NCBI GenBank assembly: GCA_025667525.1
Contig: CM046881.1
Span: 28,841,580 to 28,905,579, forward strand
Direction: 5' to 3'
Length of the DNA: 64,000 bases
Origin: Glebionis coronaria
Taxonomy: Eukaryota; Streptophyta; Magnoliopsida; Asterales; Asteraceae
Below, one piece after another: positions 63,532 to 64,000 of this stretch. Each line of letters begins with the position of its first letter. Within the stretch, counting starts at the first letter, position 1. The translations under genes were made by a program, and so were the position numbers. The notes beneath the pieces were generated by a model. It was not told where the DNA came from. It was given only the letters and a program-made list of their open reading frames with translations, and did not search any database.

Positions 63532-64000
63532 TTTTCCATGGAGGAATAATTCAGCTCCGCCCCTTGTAGTGTTCTACTTATAAAGTAGACCGGAGTTTGT
63601 ATTGTATCTCTGTCCGTCATAAGTACCGCGCTTATTGCGCCATGAGTAGTTGAGAGATATATAATGAGTTCCTCCTTTGGCCGGGGGGCTACTAGCATAG
63701 GGAGGGATGCGAGATGCTGCTTGAGTTAGCCGAAAGCTTCCTCGGCTTCCTTCGTCCAGCGGAAGTCTCCCTTTCGAATACACTTCTTGAGTGTTTTAAA
63801 TAGAGGCAATGACTTCTCTGCGGATTTAGATAGGAATCTATTCAGCCCGGCTAACTTCCCATTCAGGGACTGCACCTCCTTCCGTGTCTGAGGGGACGGT
63901 AGTCGTATCACTGCGTCCGTCTTCTCTGGACACGGTTTGATGCCGTTTGGGTCAATCAAATATCCCAGGAACATTCCCTCAGTTGCTCCAAACGTACATT
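63532..64000 (-). pseudogene. Tat reverse transcriptase end and degenerate Ty3 RNase H
   Basis: Open from the window edge: residues around FLGYLIDPNGIKP are the end of the RT palm and thumb, followed by LNGKLAGLNRFLSKS and RWTKEAEEAF, typical of the RT-RNase H junction. A TAA at 63726-63728 interrupts it, then the same frame resumes with LKQHLASLPMLVAP. The usual first RNase H aspartate is missing: the segment reads IYLSTTHGAISAVL. Loss of the catalytic residues in this domain is normal in Tat elements, where it serves as a tether. The catalytic part of the RT (YXDD) is beyond the window edge. Confidence 0.9.

Larger units (their letters stand above)
59427..64000 (-). mobile_element. Partial Tat-lineage Ty3/gypsy LTR retrotransposon
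   Basis: Pol lies on the minus strand and runs off the right edge of the window. Domain order is RT, degenerate Ty3 RNase H, a second RNase H, then integrase, which is the signature of the plant Tat lineage (Ogre, Retand and relatives). Beyond integrase, on the opposite strand, is a coiled-coil ORF; extra ORFs downstream of pol, including antisense ones, are known in Tat elements. No LTR, polypurine tract or primer-binding site is in view: the 3' end is cut by the satellite border at 59426 and the 5' part lies outside. Several disabling mutations make this a dead copy. Base composition is clearly richer in G and C than the satellite. Confidence 0.85.

Noticed and set aside
63574..63783. 69-codon minus-strand frame between the RT and RNase H segments
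   Set aside because: The conserved RT/RNase H residues are in a different frame, which reads through apart from one stop and one missing base.
1..64000. tRNA or rRNA genes
   Set aside because: No cloverleaf-like or rRNA-like sequence was noticed on either strand by eye.

Overview
The window is plant nuclear DNA made of repeats and transposable elements; I see no ordinary host gene. The plant assignment rests on a Ty3/gypsy element with the dual RNase H layout of the plant Tat lineage, a plant-type L1 LINE whose ORF2 ends in a zf-RVT cysteine/histidine motif, and a very long AT-rich satellite array. I cannot name the species; a eudicot is only a guess.

Positions 1-54188 are an uninterrupted head-to-tail satellite with a monomer of about 688 bp. 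I located 78 monomer starts from 631 to 53588, a mean spacing of about 687.8 bp. Monomers share a consensus but carry variants that recur at fixed intervals, so the array is built of higher-order repeats (HORs): dimers at 6130-8880, then D-A-B-C tetramers and A-B-C trimers (9569-21956), P-Q-Y trimers and X-Y dimers (23333-33646), D-A dimers (34336-38475), another trimer family (40532-48774), and a weak dimeric alternation from 50836 onward.

At 54189-57601 a 5'-truncated L1-type LINE sits in the array in antisense orientation. It keeps reverse transcriptase and zf-RVT in one open frame, a 3' UTR of about 1 kb and a poly(A) tail, and is flanked by a 66-bp target-site duplication of satellite sequence. 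The satellite resumes at 57602 and ends at 59426, where it abuts unrelated sequence.

From 59427 to the right edge lies part of a Tat-lineage Ty3/gypsy retrotransposon on the minus strand, without visible LTRs. From high to low coordinates it has the end of the reverse transcriptase, a degenerate Ty3-type RNase H, a second RNase H with its acidic residues intact, and an integrase. Pol is broken by two stops, one 1-bp frameshift and a run of 21 C that shifts the frame inside integrase. Downstream of pol, on the opposite strand, is a coiled-coil extra ORF in two parts separated by a probable small intron; the satellite border cuts it at its 5' side.

I found no convincing new biological system. 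The most informative structures are the mixed-period HOR architecture, a recurrent monomer variant with a perfect 9-bp hairpin, the LINE insertion with its long duplication, and the satellite/Tat border that creates a chimeric reading frame.
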